NCBI GenBank assembly: GCA_937871705.1
Contig: CALMOO010000252.1
Coordinates: forward strand, 1-8,044
Length of the DNA stretch: 8,044 nucleotides
DNA from: an uncultured Hymenobacter sp.
GTDB taxonomy: Bacteria; Bacteroidota; Bacteroidia; Cytophagales; Hymenobacteraceae
Reading direction: 5' to 3'
The notes below the pieces were generated by a model. The model searched no databases, was not told the DNA's origin, and saw only the letters and a program-made list of their open reading frames with translations. Positions 1 to 6,471 of the stretch are shown here, in pieces. The position numbers and the translations under genes are program-made. Numbering within the stretch: position 1 is the stretch's first letter; every line of letters begins with the position of its first letter.

Positions 1-151
1 GTCCCACATTGCGGCCTACTACCCGGAAGCCGGCCGACTGGCCGCCGCCCAGCAAGAATTGCTCGCCGGGCTTAATAAATAGATGCGAGTGCAGCGTCGA
101 ACACATCGCCAGCACGGGGCTTAGCAAGGCCGCAAGCAGCGTATTTTTCAT
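1..151 (-). CDS. Exported protein or lipoprotein, N-terminal fragment (runs off left edge)
   Basis: An ATG at 151-149 on the minus strand opens a frame that stays open to the window edge, giving the first 50 residues of a protein whose C-terminus lies outside. The start reads MKNTLLAALLSPVLAMCSTL: a basic N-terminus, a hydrophobic core and VLAMC at residues 13-17. This is either a signal peptidase I site (VLA before M) or an atypical lipobox with Cys17, where Met at -1 is unusual. After the signal come KPGEQFLLGGGQ (residues 27-38) and FRVVGRNVG. This looks like the start of a beta-rich periplasmic domain, but I do not recognise the family. The gene follows the AraC-type regulator on the same strand after about 90 bp, with no terminator or TAnnTTTG box between them, so co-transcription is possible. 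There is no Shine-Dalgarno, as usual in this phylum. Function unknown. Confidence 0.68.
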   Translation of the reverse strand, partial: MKNTLLAALLSPVLAMCSTLHSHLFIKPGEQFLLGGGQSAGFRVVGRNVG

Positions 152-240
152 GGCTAAGAAGAGGTTGGGTGAAGACTGGGTCAAAGGTCTGTCCCTACCC
201 CCCTGCCGGCGCTCCAACCCATTATCTGGGCCGTCCCAAC

Positions 241-1524
241 TTATGATTTGGGCCGCGCCACCTCGCTGGGCGCCTGGCCCAGCAGCTTCTTAAACACACG
301 ATTAAACGTTGATTTTGAGTTAAATCCGCTTTCCAGCGCCACACCCACCAGCGAGTAGTGCCCGAAACGCGGGTCGGCCAGCTTGCGCTGGGCCTCCTGC
401 ACGCGGTAGGTGTTCACGAAGTCGTTGAAGTTCTGCCCGCAGCCCGCGTTGATGACTTTGGAAAGCAGCGCCGAGTTGGTGCGCAAGCGCTGGGCCAGCT
501 CGGTCAGGGTTAGCTCGGGCTCCAGCCAGGGCTGGGCCGTCTGCATGAGGTCGAGCAGCTTATCGCGGAGCGGCAGCAGCTCGGGCGCCAGGGTGGCAGG
601 CGCGGCGCGGCGGGCCGCCGCTGGCGGCATAACATCAGAAAAGACGGGTGCCACGGCGGCCGCTGGCGCCTTCCTACTGTTCAGCCCGCCTACTGGTTCC
701 TCCGCCGCTTCGCGAACTGGCGCGCCGGGCTCGAAGCGGAGCGGGCTGGTAGCGGCGGCATAATTAGCTTGAATACCGACCGCAATAAGCCCGTAGATGA
801 ATAGCCCGCGCAAGGCGAAATAATACCAGGCTTCGGCGTAGCCAAAGTCTAATACTGCATCCATAATCGTGAACAGCAAGCTCAAAACCTGCGTCAGAAC
901 CTGGATGAGCAGCAATTGGCGCAGCCCGGCGAAGCGCAGGCGCTCGGCGTCGGAAAAATTATCGTCGAGGTAGCGCCGGTAGCGGCGATAATCGACCAGC
1001 ACCCACCAGGTATAGGTCGGCAGCAGCACAAATATGAGGTAGGCCAAGGGCGCGTTGAGCGCGTCGAGCAATTCGGCAGCCGGCCCCTTAGTGCCAAAGT
1101 GCGCCGGCAGCGGCTGCCCGCGCACGCCATGAAACCAGAGCAAGTCGTAAGCCGCGGCCGCCCCGAACAAGCCTACCTTGAGCAGGCCCGGCAAAAAATG
1201 CCACCAGGCGCGGGGCCGCAGCTGAAATTCCTGGTTGGTGAGGCTACGGAAATACAGGTAATAGCCCGGCCCGAGCAGCAGGTTGAGCTGCCAGGGCACG
1301 TAGAACATAAACGTGGAGTAGCCGTCGTGGCTATCGTACCAGCCGGCGTAGCCGAGCATCCACTGCGCCACGCTCAGCGTCGGCAGCCCAATGAGTAGGG
1401 CCAACAGCGCATCGGCTACCGCGCCGCGCCGCAGGGCTCGGCCCAGCAGCCACAGCGTAGCCACGGCGCCCGGCACCACAAAAGGCAGCAATAGCGCGCT
1501 ACGCAAACCAAACTGGAAGAACAT
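241..1524 (-). CDS. Membrane-anchored AraC-family transcriptional regulator
   Basis: This 427-residue protein joins a hydrophobic N-terminal half to a C-terminal AraC/XylS DNA-binding domain. Membrane segments are apparent at about residues 10-30, 36-56, 73-92, 108-128, 157-177, 201-221 and 233-252, seven in all by eye. A cytoplasmic-looking patch with many Arg and Tyr (180-188) lies between them. An Ala/Pro-rich linker (about 255-315) follows, then the DNA-binding domain (about 320-422). Its first helix-turn-helix includes LTELAQRLRTNSALLSKVIN (340-359); the second spans about 390-412, with GFNSKSTFNRVFKKLLGQAP (400-419) matching the AraC signature. Bacteroidota encode many such membrane-AraC proteins. 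The usual inference is that the membrane part senses an envelope or lipid-phase signal and the domain binds DNA from the membrane. Ligand and targets are unknown. The gene is divergent from the exonuclease gene (83 bp gap), and the exported-protein fragment downstream is a plausible co-transcribed partner. Confidence 0.94.
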   Translation of the reverse strand: MFFQFGLRSALLLPFVVPGAVATLWLLGRALRRGAVADALLALLIGLPTLSVAQWMLGYAGWYDSHDGYSTFMFYVPWQLNLLLGPGYYLYFRSLTNQEFQLRPRAWWHFLPGLLKVGLFGAAAAYDLLWFHGVRGQPLPAHFGTKGPAAELLDALNAPLAYLIFVLLPTYTWWVLVDYRRYRRYLDDNFSDAERLRFAGLRQLLLIQVLTQVLSLLFTIMDAVLDFGYAEAWYYFALRGLFIYGLIAVGIQANYAAATSPLRFEPGAPVREAAEEPVGGLNSRKAPAAAVAPVFSDVMPPAAARRAAPATLAPELLPLRDKLLDLMQTAQPWLEPELTLTELAQRLRTNSALLSKVINAGCGQNFNDFVNTYRVQEAQRKLADPRFGHYSLVGVALESGFNSKSTFNRVFKKLLGQAPSEVARPKS

Positions 1525-1570
1525 GGCGGCGAAAATACAGCGCGCAGAAGCCCCTACCCCTCCTCTCGCT

Positions 1571-1578
1571 TAGCTTTG
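1571..1578 (+). promoter_or_regulatory. Candidate -7 promoter box (TAGCTTTG) for the exonuclease gene
   Basis: TAGCTTTG matches the Bacteroidetes -7 consensus TAnnTTTG exactly. It lies 29 bp before the ATG at 1608, which would give a short leader of roughly 20-25 nt. I see no TTTG at the expected -33 position, so the call rests on the -7 box and its placement in the 83-bp divergent gap. Confidence 0.4.
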
Positions 1579-1607
1579 GGGTAGTCTACTCCGTATTCTT
1601 GATTGCT

Positions 1608-2444
1608 ATGAATGTTCTTCGCCACGTCGATTTACCCCGTATCTTTTTTGTTGATATTGAGACCGTGCCTAGCTATGCTAGCCACGACGAGCTGCCGGAA
1701 GTGCATCAGCCACTTTGGAAAACCTTCTGCGAGAAGCGGCACGCCAAGGAGCTAGCGGAGGGCCAAACGCACGAAGAACTGTTTGCCAACGGCGGCCTCT
1801 ACGCCGAGTTTGGCAAAATCGTGTGCATTTCGGTGGGGATGTTCCACAACCTGCCGGATGGCACCATAGGCTTCCGGGTCAAGTCGTTCGCCAGCGATGA
1901 TGAATGCGAAGTACTGCGGGGCTTTGCCGACATGCTGGGCACGCGCCGGCCGTATGGCAGCAAGCTCTACGGCGCTACTACTAACATCAAGGACCGCGAG
2001 AAAGTAGACCATCGCAACGACCCTTTCTTTCTTTGCGCGCACAACGGCCGCGAGTTCGACTATGGCTACTTGGGCCGGCGCATGCTCATCTGCGGGCAGT
2101 TCATCCCGCCTATGCTCGACGTGGCCGGCCACAAGCCCTGGGACCTTCCCCACCTGCTCGACACCATGGACCTCTGGAAATTTGGCGACCTGAAGGGCAC
2201 CATATCCCTACCCCTCTTAGCGGGCGTGTTCGGCATCCCTACCCCCAAAGACGACATCGACGGCTCGCAAGTAGGCCACGTGTACTGGAATGAGAAAAAC
2301 CTGGCCCGCATTGTTTCTTATTGCGAAAAGGACGTCATCACCACTGCGCGCATCTACCTGCACTACATCGGCCAGAAGGAATTGTGGCCCGATGTGCAGC
2401 TCACGCAAGTGCCTTGGCCAGCAGTGCCGACGCCACAGCAGTAG
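1608..2444 (+). CDS. Predicted 3'-5' exonuclease, PolB-like DEDDy family
   Basis: This 278-residue protein carries the three exonuclease motifs of the DnaQ/PolB-like superfamily. ExoI is FFVDIETVPS, with metal ligands D16 and E18. ExoII is AHNGREFDYGYLGRR, with N146 and D151. ExoIII is YCEKDV, with Y238 and D242; the Tyr makes it DEDDy. All expected carboxylates are present, so it should be an active two-metal nuclease releasing nucleotides from DNA or RNA 3' ends. It matches the family annotated as 'predicted 3'-5' exonuclease related to the exonuclease domain of PolB' (DNA_pol_B_exo2), a stand-alone domain without polymerase. Length is normal for the family. An in-frame TTG at 1599 would add three residues; I prefer the ATG at 1608 because it is the stronger codon and lies at a natural distance from the promoter box at 1571. 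It is a single-gene unit ended by the hairpin at 2471. The true substrate is not known from sequence; proofreading or repair is inference. Confidence 0.93.
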   Translation: MNVLRHVDLPRIFFVDIETVPSYASHDELPEVHQPLWKTFCEKRHAKELAEGQTHEELFANGGLYAEFGKIVCISVGMFHNLPDGTIGFRVKSFASDDECEVLRGFADMLGTRRPYGSKLYGATTNIKDREKVDHRNDPFFLCAHNGREFDYGYLGRRMLICGQFIPPMLDVAGHKPWDLPHLLDTMDLWKFGDLKGTISLPLLAGVFGIPTPKDDIDGSQVGHVYWNEKNLARIVSYCEKDVITTARIYLHYIGQKELWPDVQLTQVPWPAVPTPQQ

Positions 2445-2470
2445 ATAATTACGTTCAGTTGCATGCTTTC

Positions 2471-2498
2471 AAGGGCAGCCATGTGGCTGCCCTTTTTT
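2471..2498 (+). terminator. Rho-independent terminator after the exonuclease gene
   Basis: A perfect stem GGGCAGCC (2473-2480) / GGCTGCCC (2485-2492) with a 4-nt ATGT loop is followed by six T residues (2493-2498). The flanking AA at 2471-2472 extends the pairing into the T-tract. It starts 27 bp after the exonuclease stop codon. Confidence 0.92.
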
Positions 2499-2850
2499 GT
2501 GCTCATAATGAGCCAAATGCAGTAGAAGCCAGCTTACTTGTTGCTGAGCTTTATACTATTTGCACATTTACAATATTTTGTTTAAACATGAAATCTACTA
2601 CCTAAAGAGTAATCATTGATATAATAAAAGTGCAAGTATTATTTAATATTTATTGTAAAAAGCCATAAATAAGGCTATCATTTAAATATTAGTCCTATAT
2701 TTGCCCAGGATAAAGGAGGCCACTAAGTATTGTACATATCTAACAAATATTTCACACCCCTAAAAAAATTTATACTTATTGTTCTTCTTAGTGATTTTAA
2801 CCCATCATTTTTTAGTCACCATCTGATACCATCCTATACTTTATAATTAT
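2499..2850. other. A/T-rich intergenic region, leader of the 345-residue cargo gene
   Basis: This stretch of about 350 bp is markedly richer in A/T than its flanks and holds no convincing gene. It contains a 13-bp palindrome GCTCATAATGAGC (2501-2513) just after the terminator, an A/T-rich tract (about 2620-2695) and a TATATTTG box (2696-2703). A strong Shine-Dalgarno-like AAAGGAGG (2712-2719) lies just after that box, followed by a 38-codon frame from a TTG at 2730 to a TAA at 2844-2846, four bases before the next gene. That frame is described in the findings and is not called as a gene because it lacks an ATG. Confidence 0.5.
2696..2703 (+). promoter_or_regulatory. Candidate -7 promoter box (TATATTTG) for the 345-residue cargo gene
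   Basis: TATATTTG fits TAnnTTTG exactly. No TTTG is visible at the -33 position, though the upstream sequence is very A/T-rich. Initiation here would give an unusually long leader of about 140 nt before the ATG at 2851. The same octamer precedes the gene at 4249. Confidence 0.38.
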
Positions 2851-3888
2851 ATGCATTTCCGTTATCTATTAGTACTATTAGGGCTTGCGATGGGGTTGCC
2901 AGGGCGGGTTGCCTTAGCACAAGCTACTGCCCCTGACCAAGGCGGCTCGGTACGTGCGGTTCACGTTACGGCCACTACCATAGAAATAAGCTTCGGTAAC
3001 AACGGCACTGGCCAAGGACGGGTCGTTGCTATAGCTGCTTCGCCGAGTGGCGCTCCTATGCCACTAGCAGCAGTAGATGGTCAGTTTTATAATGCCGCCA
3101 CGGCTTTTGGCCAGGGCAGCCCCATTGGCGCAGGCTATGCAGTATACAGTGGTACAGGCCATTCTGTCGTAGTCACGGGCCTTCAACCCAGCACTTATTA
3201 TTATTTCACAAATGCTGAGTACAACATTGACGGAGCTACTATCGCTTATAATACCCATGGCACTAGCATGTCGACGAGTACCCGTAGCGCGCCTATCACT
3301 CCTTCCATAACGGCACCTGCGCCATTGCCCGTTGAGTTAACATCTTTTACTGGCAAGGTCGACGCGCACGCCATAGCTACACTACAGTGGACTACCGCTA
3401 CCGAGCGCAACACCGCCTACTTTGCCTTGGAGCGCTCAACTAATGGTGTCGATTTTGCCGAAGCTGGCCGAGTGGCCGCAGCTAGCACCAGCAGTAAGCC
3501 CTTGGCCTATCAGTGGCTCGACCCACAGCGGCTCGCGGGCCCTACCTACTACCGCCTGCGCCAAGCCGACAACGATGGCACCGTAGCTTATAGCAGCGTG
3601 GTTACACTGACTATTGCACCTCAGTTAGCCCAGCACGTCGAAGTATATCCGAATCCTAGTGCTGGCCGCGCCGTGCAACTTTTACTACAAGGCTATGAGG
3701 GCGAGGCGCTTATGCTACGCCTCACCGACGCCTTGGGCAGGTCAGTATTAGCTCAGGCGCTTACGCCGCATGATGCCCAGTACTTATCTCCGCTTGCGTT
3801 GCCTCAAGATTTAGTTTCGGGTACCTATGTGCTTACCCTTGCAGGAAAAGTTACTACCGTTCAGAAACGTATAGTTGTGTCAGATTAA
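2851..3888 (+). CDS. Secreted FN3-like protein with T9SS type A C-terminal sorting domain
   Basis: This 345-residue protein has a signal peptide (1-23, cleavage after VALA and before Gln24). A first beta-sandwich module (about 31-145) is fibronectin-III-like, with the pattern VVVTGLQPSTYYYFTNAEYN at 106-125. A short Pro linker and PLPVELTSFTG (159-168) open a second beta-sandwich (about 160-255), with LQWTTATERNTAYFALERS and YYRLRQADNDGTVAYSSV, the module that typically precedes T9SS tails. The C-terminal domain (about 264-345) starts VYPNPSAGR and ends SGTYVLTLAGK...QKRIVVSD, the type A pattern. Such proteins cross the outer membrane by T9SS, which removes the tail and anchors or releases the cargo; this is family knowledge. 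No catalytic motif is seen, so a structural, adhesive or binding role is inference. It appears monocistronic, with a terminator at 3991. The ATG at 2851 is the only start that includes the signal peptide. Confidence 0.92.
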   Translation: MHFRYLLVLLGLAMGLPGRVALAQATAPDQGGSVRAVHVTATTIEISFGNNGTGQGRVVAIAASPSGAPMPLAAVDGQFYNAATAFGQGSPIGAGYAVYSGTGHSVVVTGLQPSTYYYFTNAEYNIDGATIAYNTHGTSMSTSTRSAPITPSITAPAPLPVELTSFTGKVDAHAIATLQWTTATERNTAYFALERSTNGVDFAEAGRVAAASTSSKPLAYQWLDPQRLAGPTYYRLRQADNDGTVAYSSVVTLTIAPQLAQHVEVYPNPSAGRAVQLLLQGYEGEALMLRLTDALGRSVLAQALTPHDAQYLSPLALPQDLVSGTYVLTLAGKVTTVQKRIVVSD

Positions 3889-3990
3889 ATAATCGCGAAT
3901 AACTAATATCTTTTTAAGATTAATAATAGACATCGTGCACAACTTTCAACTGCTGGTAGATTAAGCTACCTCTTTTTAGTTCCATTAGCC

Positions 3991-4018
3991 AAGGCCCCTC
4001 CGCAACGAGGGGCCTTTT
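3991..4018 (+). terminator. Rho-independent terminator after the 345-residue cargo gene
   Basis: A perfect 10-bp stem AAGGCCCCTC (3991-4000) / GAGGGGCCTT (4007-4016) with a 6-nt CGCAAC loop runs into TTTT (4015-4018). It lies about 100 bp after the stop codon; a weaker hairpin with a T-tract at 3955-3977 comes before it. Confidence 0.9.
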
Positions 4019-4207
4019 CCATATAGGTATGCACCAATCCTTTAGGCTTAGCATGTATAACACAATAGCGTACGCTTATTAGTTGGGATAGTGCAAGTTG
4101 CCCTTCCCTTATTAACATGGCGCTAAATAGTTAGAAGTCAGCTATTAGCTCGACAGTATTTAAGTATTATTTTTTTGCATTATCAGACCGCCCTATCAGA
4201 TTCACCG

Positions 4208-4215
4208 TATATTTG
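4208..4215 (+). promoter_or_regulatory. Candidate -7 promoter box (TATATTTG) for the 729-residue cargo gene
   Basis: TATATTTG matches TAnnTTTG exactly and ends 33 bp before the ATG at 4249, a natural distance for a short leader. A TTTG at 4174-4177 exists but is about 10 bp too far for a standard -33 element. The box overlaps the in-frame TTG at 4213, which argues that translation starts at 4249 instead. Confidence 0.48.
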
Positions 4216-4248
4216 ACTGTCGATTCCGCCATATTTTTTATTGACACC

Positions 4249-6438
4249 ATGCAAAAAAACTTACTTACCCACCCGCTTGCGCTGTTTCTCCCTATTAGGG
4301 GCACGTTCAGTCGCAACAAATCCTGGCTCGTGGCCGGCATAACCTTGTTGCTGGTAGCGCTAAATAGCACACTAGCTCTAGCTACTGACTTTACCAGCAA
4401 CTTTGTTACCATTAATAGCAATATTAAGGGAGCTGCTACTACTACTAGATATTCTGCTAAGCGGCCATCCAATAGCTCTGTACCTAGTATTCAGAGCAAG
4501 TACTTTGGCTCTTTTGACCGAACTTACAACTCGAGTACTAACACAACTACAACTGATTCCTTGTTTGTAAGTGCTGAGGCAAATACGCTCGCTGACAATG
4601 GCGAAAGTGTAGCAAATACTCAGCTATTCTACAAAGTCTATCGCCAAGATGGCACTGGTGAGCCTACGAGCGACATTCCGTTAGACTTGCCTATCAAACA
4701 GGGTGACGACCCTAGTGGTCAAGCACAGTGGATTAGATTAACTAATAGGACGAACTTAATCAACTTAGCTCCTACTCCAGGCACTTATGTTCTAGCCGTG
4801 TATTTCCAAAGCACTGTTACTAAACCTGATGAGCAAGACCAGCTAATATTTGATTATGGCAGTACGAATGGGAAGTACTATACTGCTACTTTTCAGGTAA
4901 CTATTGGTAATAGTAACGTGCAAGCTTCACAATGGAAGAGCGGAAATAATGACAGAAATTGGTTTAACGCTAACAATTGGAGCCCTGCTGGTATACCAAA
5001 CTCGAACACTGATGTGACTATTCCTTACATAAGTGGAGGTGTTTATCCACTTATCGATGGTCAACCTGCCTTGGTGCATAATTTGACAATCAGTGGCAAG
5101 AGTAACAACTCTTTAGGAGCCCGCCTCACTTTGGCTGGTTCTCAGCTGAGCATTTATGGTGATTTTCTAGACTTGAATAGCGGCTTTCTGCAAACAGGAA
5201 AAACAAGCGCTCTAATTTTAGCTGGTCAAAACCAAGTATTTGATGCGTCGCCTACTCTACTAGATTTCAGAATTACTGGGGGAGGCACGAAAACGCTACC
5301 TCAGCGAGTAACTATTGTTAACAGCTTGACTTTTACCCCTGTTAGCAATAGAATAGGTGCTGGTATATTAGCAACCAGAACAGATAATCCAGGTAGTTAC
5401 TCTGTTACATTATTGGACGGTGCAAAATTGGTAACTGAAGGAGAGAGAGGTTATGTTCTAGGCGTAGTTACCACTAATAGGCCTGTATTGCAGGGTATCA
5501 AGAACGACTTTGGCGGTATTGGTATAGAATTAACTTCAAATAGCACTTCTCCCGGTAAAGTAACAGTCACACGTAGCAGTACCGTTTATAATGGTGCTGG
5601 TACGAGCGTAAGTATCCGTCGAGGTTTTTCATTTCAGTCTGAAAATGATGTTGACCACGATTATGACCTCATATTTCATTACTTGAATACTGATTTGGGT
5701 GGTGTCACTTCAGATAAATTAAGGCTGTTTCGCTCCGAGAGCGGTGACATTCCCTTTATCCTTATAGATAATGCCACTGTCAGTGCCAGTGCTAAAACAC
5801 TTACCCGTACAGGTATTACAGGCACTTTAAACTCCTTGTTCACCATTGGCAATTCGGACAACCCGCTACCTGTAACCTTGGTAAGCTTCACGGCTACTCC
5901 TACCCCTCAGGGGGCGGCCTTGCTGCACTGGGTTACGGCTTCTGAGAAGAACAACAAAGGTTTTGGTATTGAGCGCCAATTGGGTAGCAACGATGCCTGG
6001 CAGCAGGTAGGCTACGCAGCCGCTGCGGTTACGCCTAATGGCAACACCTACAACTTCACAGACAAGAGCCTAATTACGGCTCCGTTTTCGGCGCAAGCTT
6101 ACTACCGCCTGCGCCAGGAAGACCTGGATGGCAAGGTAAGCTACTCGCCAGTAGCTGTGATAAGCCGGCAGGCTGGAGTAACAAGCACTGAATTGCAGCT
6201 GAGCCCTGTGCCAGTAGATGGACCAAGCCTGTCGGTAGCATTTGCTGAGGCCGGCCTGGCCGGCCTGGAAGTTGCCATCATCAACACGCAAGGCCAGCGG
6301 ATGCTGCACCTCACCACGGCGGCCAGCGACAACTCGGCCTTGAGCGTGCCGGTAACCAGCTTGGCACCGGGCGTTTATATCCTGAGTGTGCAGGCGCCGG
6401 GCCAGGCTGCCCGCCGTGCCCGCTTTGTGAAGCTCTAG
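4249..6438 (+). CDS. Large secreted beta-rich protein with T9SS C-terminal sorting domain
   Basis: From the ATG at 4249 this is 729 residues; an in-frame TTG at 4213 would add 12 but overlaps the promoter box. The signal sequence is long, about 45 residues, with hydrophobic core WLVAGITLLLVAL and cleavage after ALA45. Residues 46-220 are Ser/Thr/Asn-rich and unrecognised. Residues 227-245 (QASQWKSGNNDRNWFNANNW) open a region seen in many Bacteroidota surface proteins, with repeated short beta strands (LTLAGSQLSIYGDFLDLNSG, about 293-312), probably a beta-helix or beta-sandwich passenger to about 535. PLPVTLVSFTA (539-549) begins a beta-sandwich homologous to that in the 2851 gene (LLHWVTASEKNNKGFGIERQ, YYRLRQEDLDGKVSYSPV). 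The T9SS tail (about 648-729) ends PGVYILSVQAPG...RARFVKL; the usual YPNP is degenerate (LSPVPVDG). GC content jumps near 5860, at the module boundary. No enzyme motif is seen; an adhesin or surface-layer role is inference. Confidence 0.92.
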   Translation: MQKNLLTHPLALFLPIRGTFSRNKSWLVAGITLLLVALNSTLALATDFTSNFVTINSNIKGAATTTRYSAKRPSNSSVPSIQSKYFGSFDRTYNSSTNTTTTDSLFVSAEANTLADNGESVANTQLFYKVYRQDGTGEPTSDIPLDLPIKQGDDPSGQAQWIRLTNRTNLINLAPTPGTYVLAVYFQSTVTKPDEQDQLIFDYGSTNGKYYTATFQVTIGNSNVQASQWKSGNNDRNWFNANNWSPAGIPNSNTDVTIPYISGGVYPLIDGQPALVHNLTISGKSNNSLGARLTLAGSQLSIYGDFLDLNSGFLQTGKTSALILAGQNQVFDASPTLLDFRITGGGTKTLPQRVTIVNSLTFTPVSNRIGAGILATRTDNPGSYSVTLLDGAKLVTEGERGYVLGVVTTNRPVLQGIKNDFGGIGIELTSNSTSPGKVTVTRSSTVYNGAGTSVSIRRGFSFQSENDVDHDYDLIFHYLNTDLGGVTSDKLRLFRSESGDIPFILIDNATVSASAKTLTRTGITGTLNSLFTIGNSDNPLPVTLVSFTATPTPQGAALLHWVTASEKNNKGFGIERQLGSNDAWQQVGYAAAAVTPNGNTYNFTDKSLITAPFSAQAYYRLRQEDLDGKVSYSPVAVISRQAGVTSTELQLSPVPVDGPSLSVAFAEAGLAGLEVAIINTQGQRMLHLTTAASDNSALSVPVTSLAPGVYILSVQAPGQAARRARFVKL

Positions 6439-6471
6439 CCTTCGCCAGCGCCAAAGCGCTTGCTTCTTAAG

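Larger units (their letters stand above)
3889..4248. other. A/T-rich intergenic region between the two T9SS cargo genes
   Basis: This 360-bp gap has no credible gene on either strand. In order it holds a weak 5-bp hairpin GGTAG/CTACC (3955-3970) followed by TCTTTTT; the strong terminator at 3991-4018; a CCCTTCCC element (4101-4108); an imperfect inverted repeat GCTAAATAG (4122-4130) / CTATTAGC (4142-4149); a T-tract (4170-4176); and the TATATTTG box at 4208. The inverted repeat lies about 60-85 bp upstream of the box and could be an operator, but nothing else supports that. Confidence 0.5.

Noticed and set aside
916..1398. 160-codon plus-strand frame opposite the AraC-type regulator
   Set aside because: It is fully inside the regulator gene, whose protein has clear domains. 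The long antisense frame is a GC-rich coding artefact.
1530..1537. TATTTTCG on the minus strand as promoter box for the AraC-type gene
   Set aside because: It mismatches TAnnTTTG and lies so close to the ATG at 1524 that the transcript would be nearly leaderless; I did not call it.
2321..2605. 94-codon plus-strand frame extending past the exonuclease stop and through its terminator
   Set aside because: It starts inside the exonuclease gene in another frame and reads straight through the terminator hairpin. Composition and sequence give no sign of a real protein.
4120..4367. 11-bp direct repeat GCGCTAAATAG at 4120-4130 and 4357-4367
   Set aside because: Several 11-bp repeats are expected by chance in 8 kb, and one copy is inside the signal-peptide coding region.
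4167..4472. 101-codon minus-strand frame across the start of the 729-residue cargo gene
   Set aside because: It overlaps the signal-peptide region and promoter of a well-supported gene on the other strand, has no promoter-like box, and its sequence shows no recognisable domain. It is best read as an antisense shadow.
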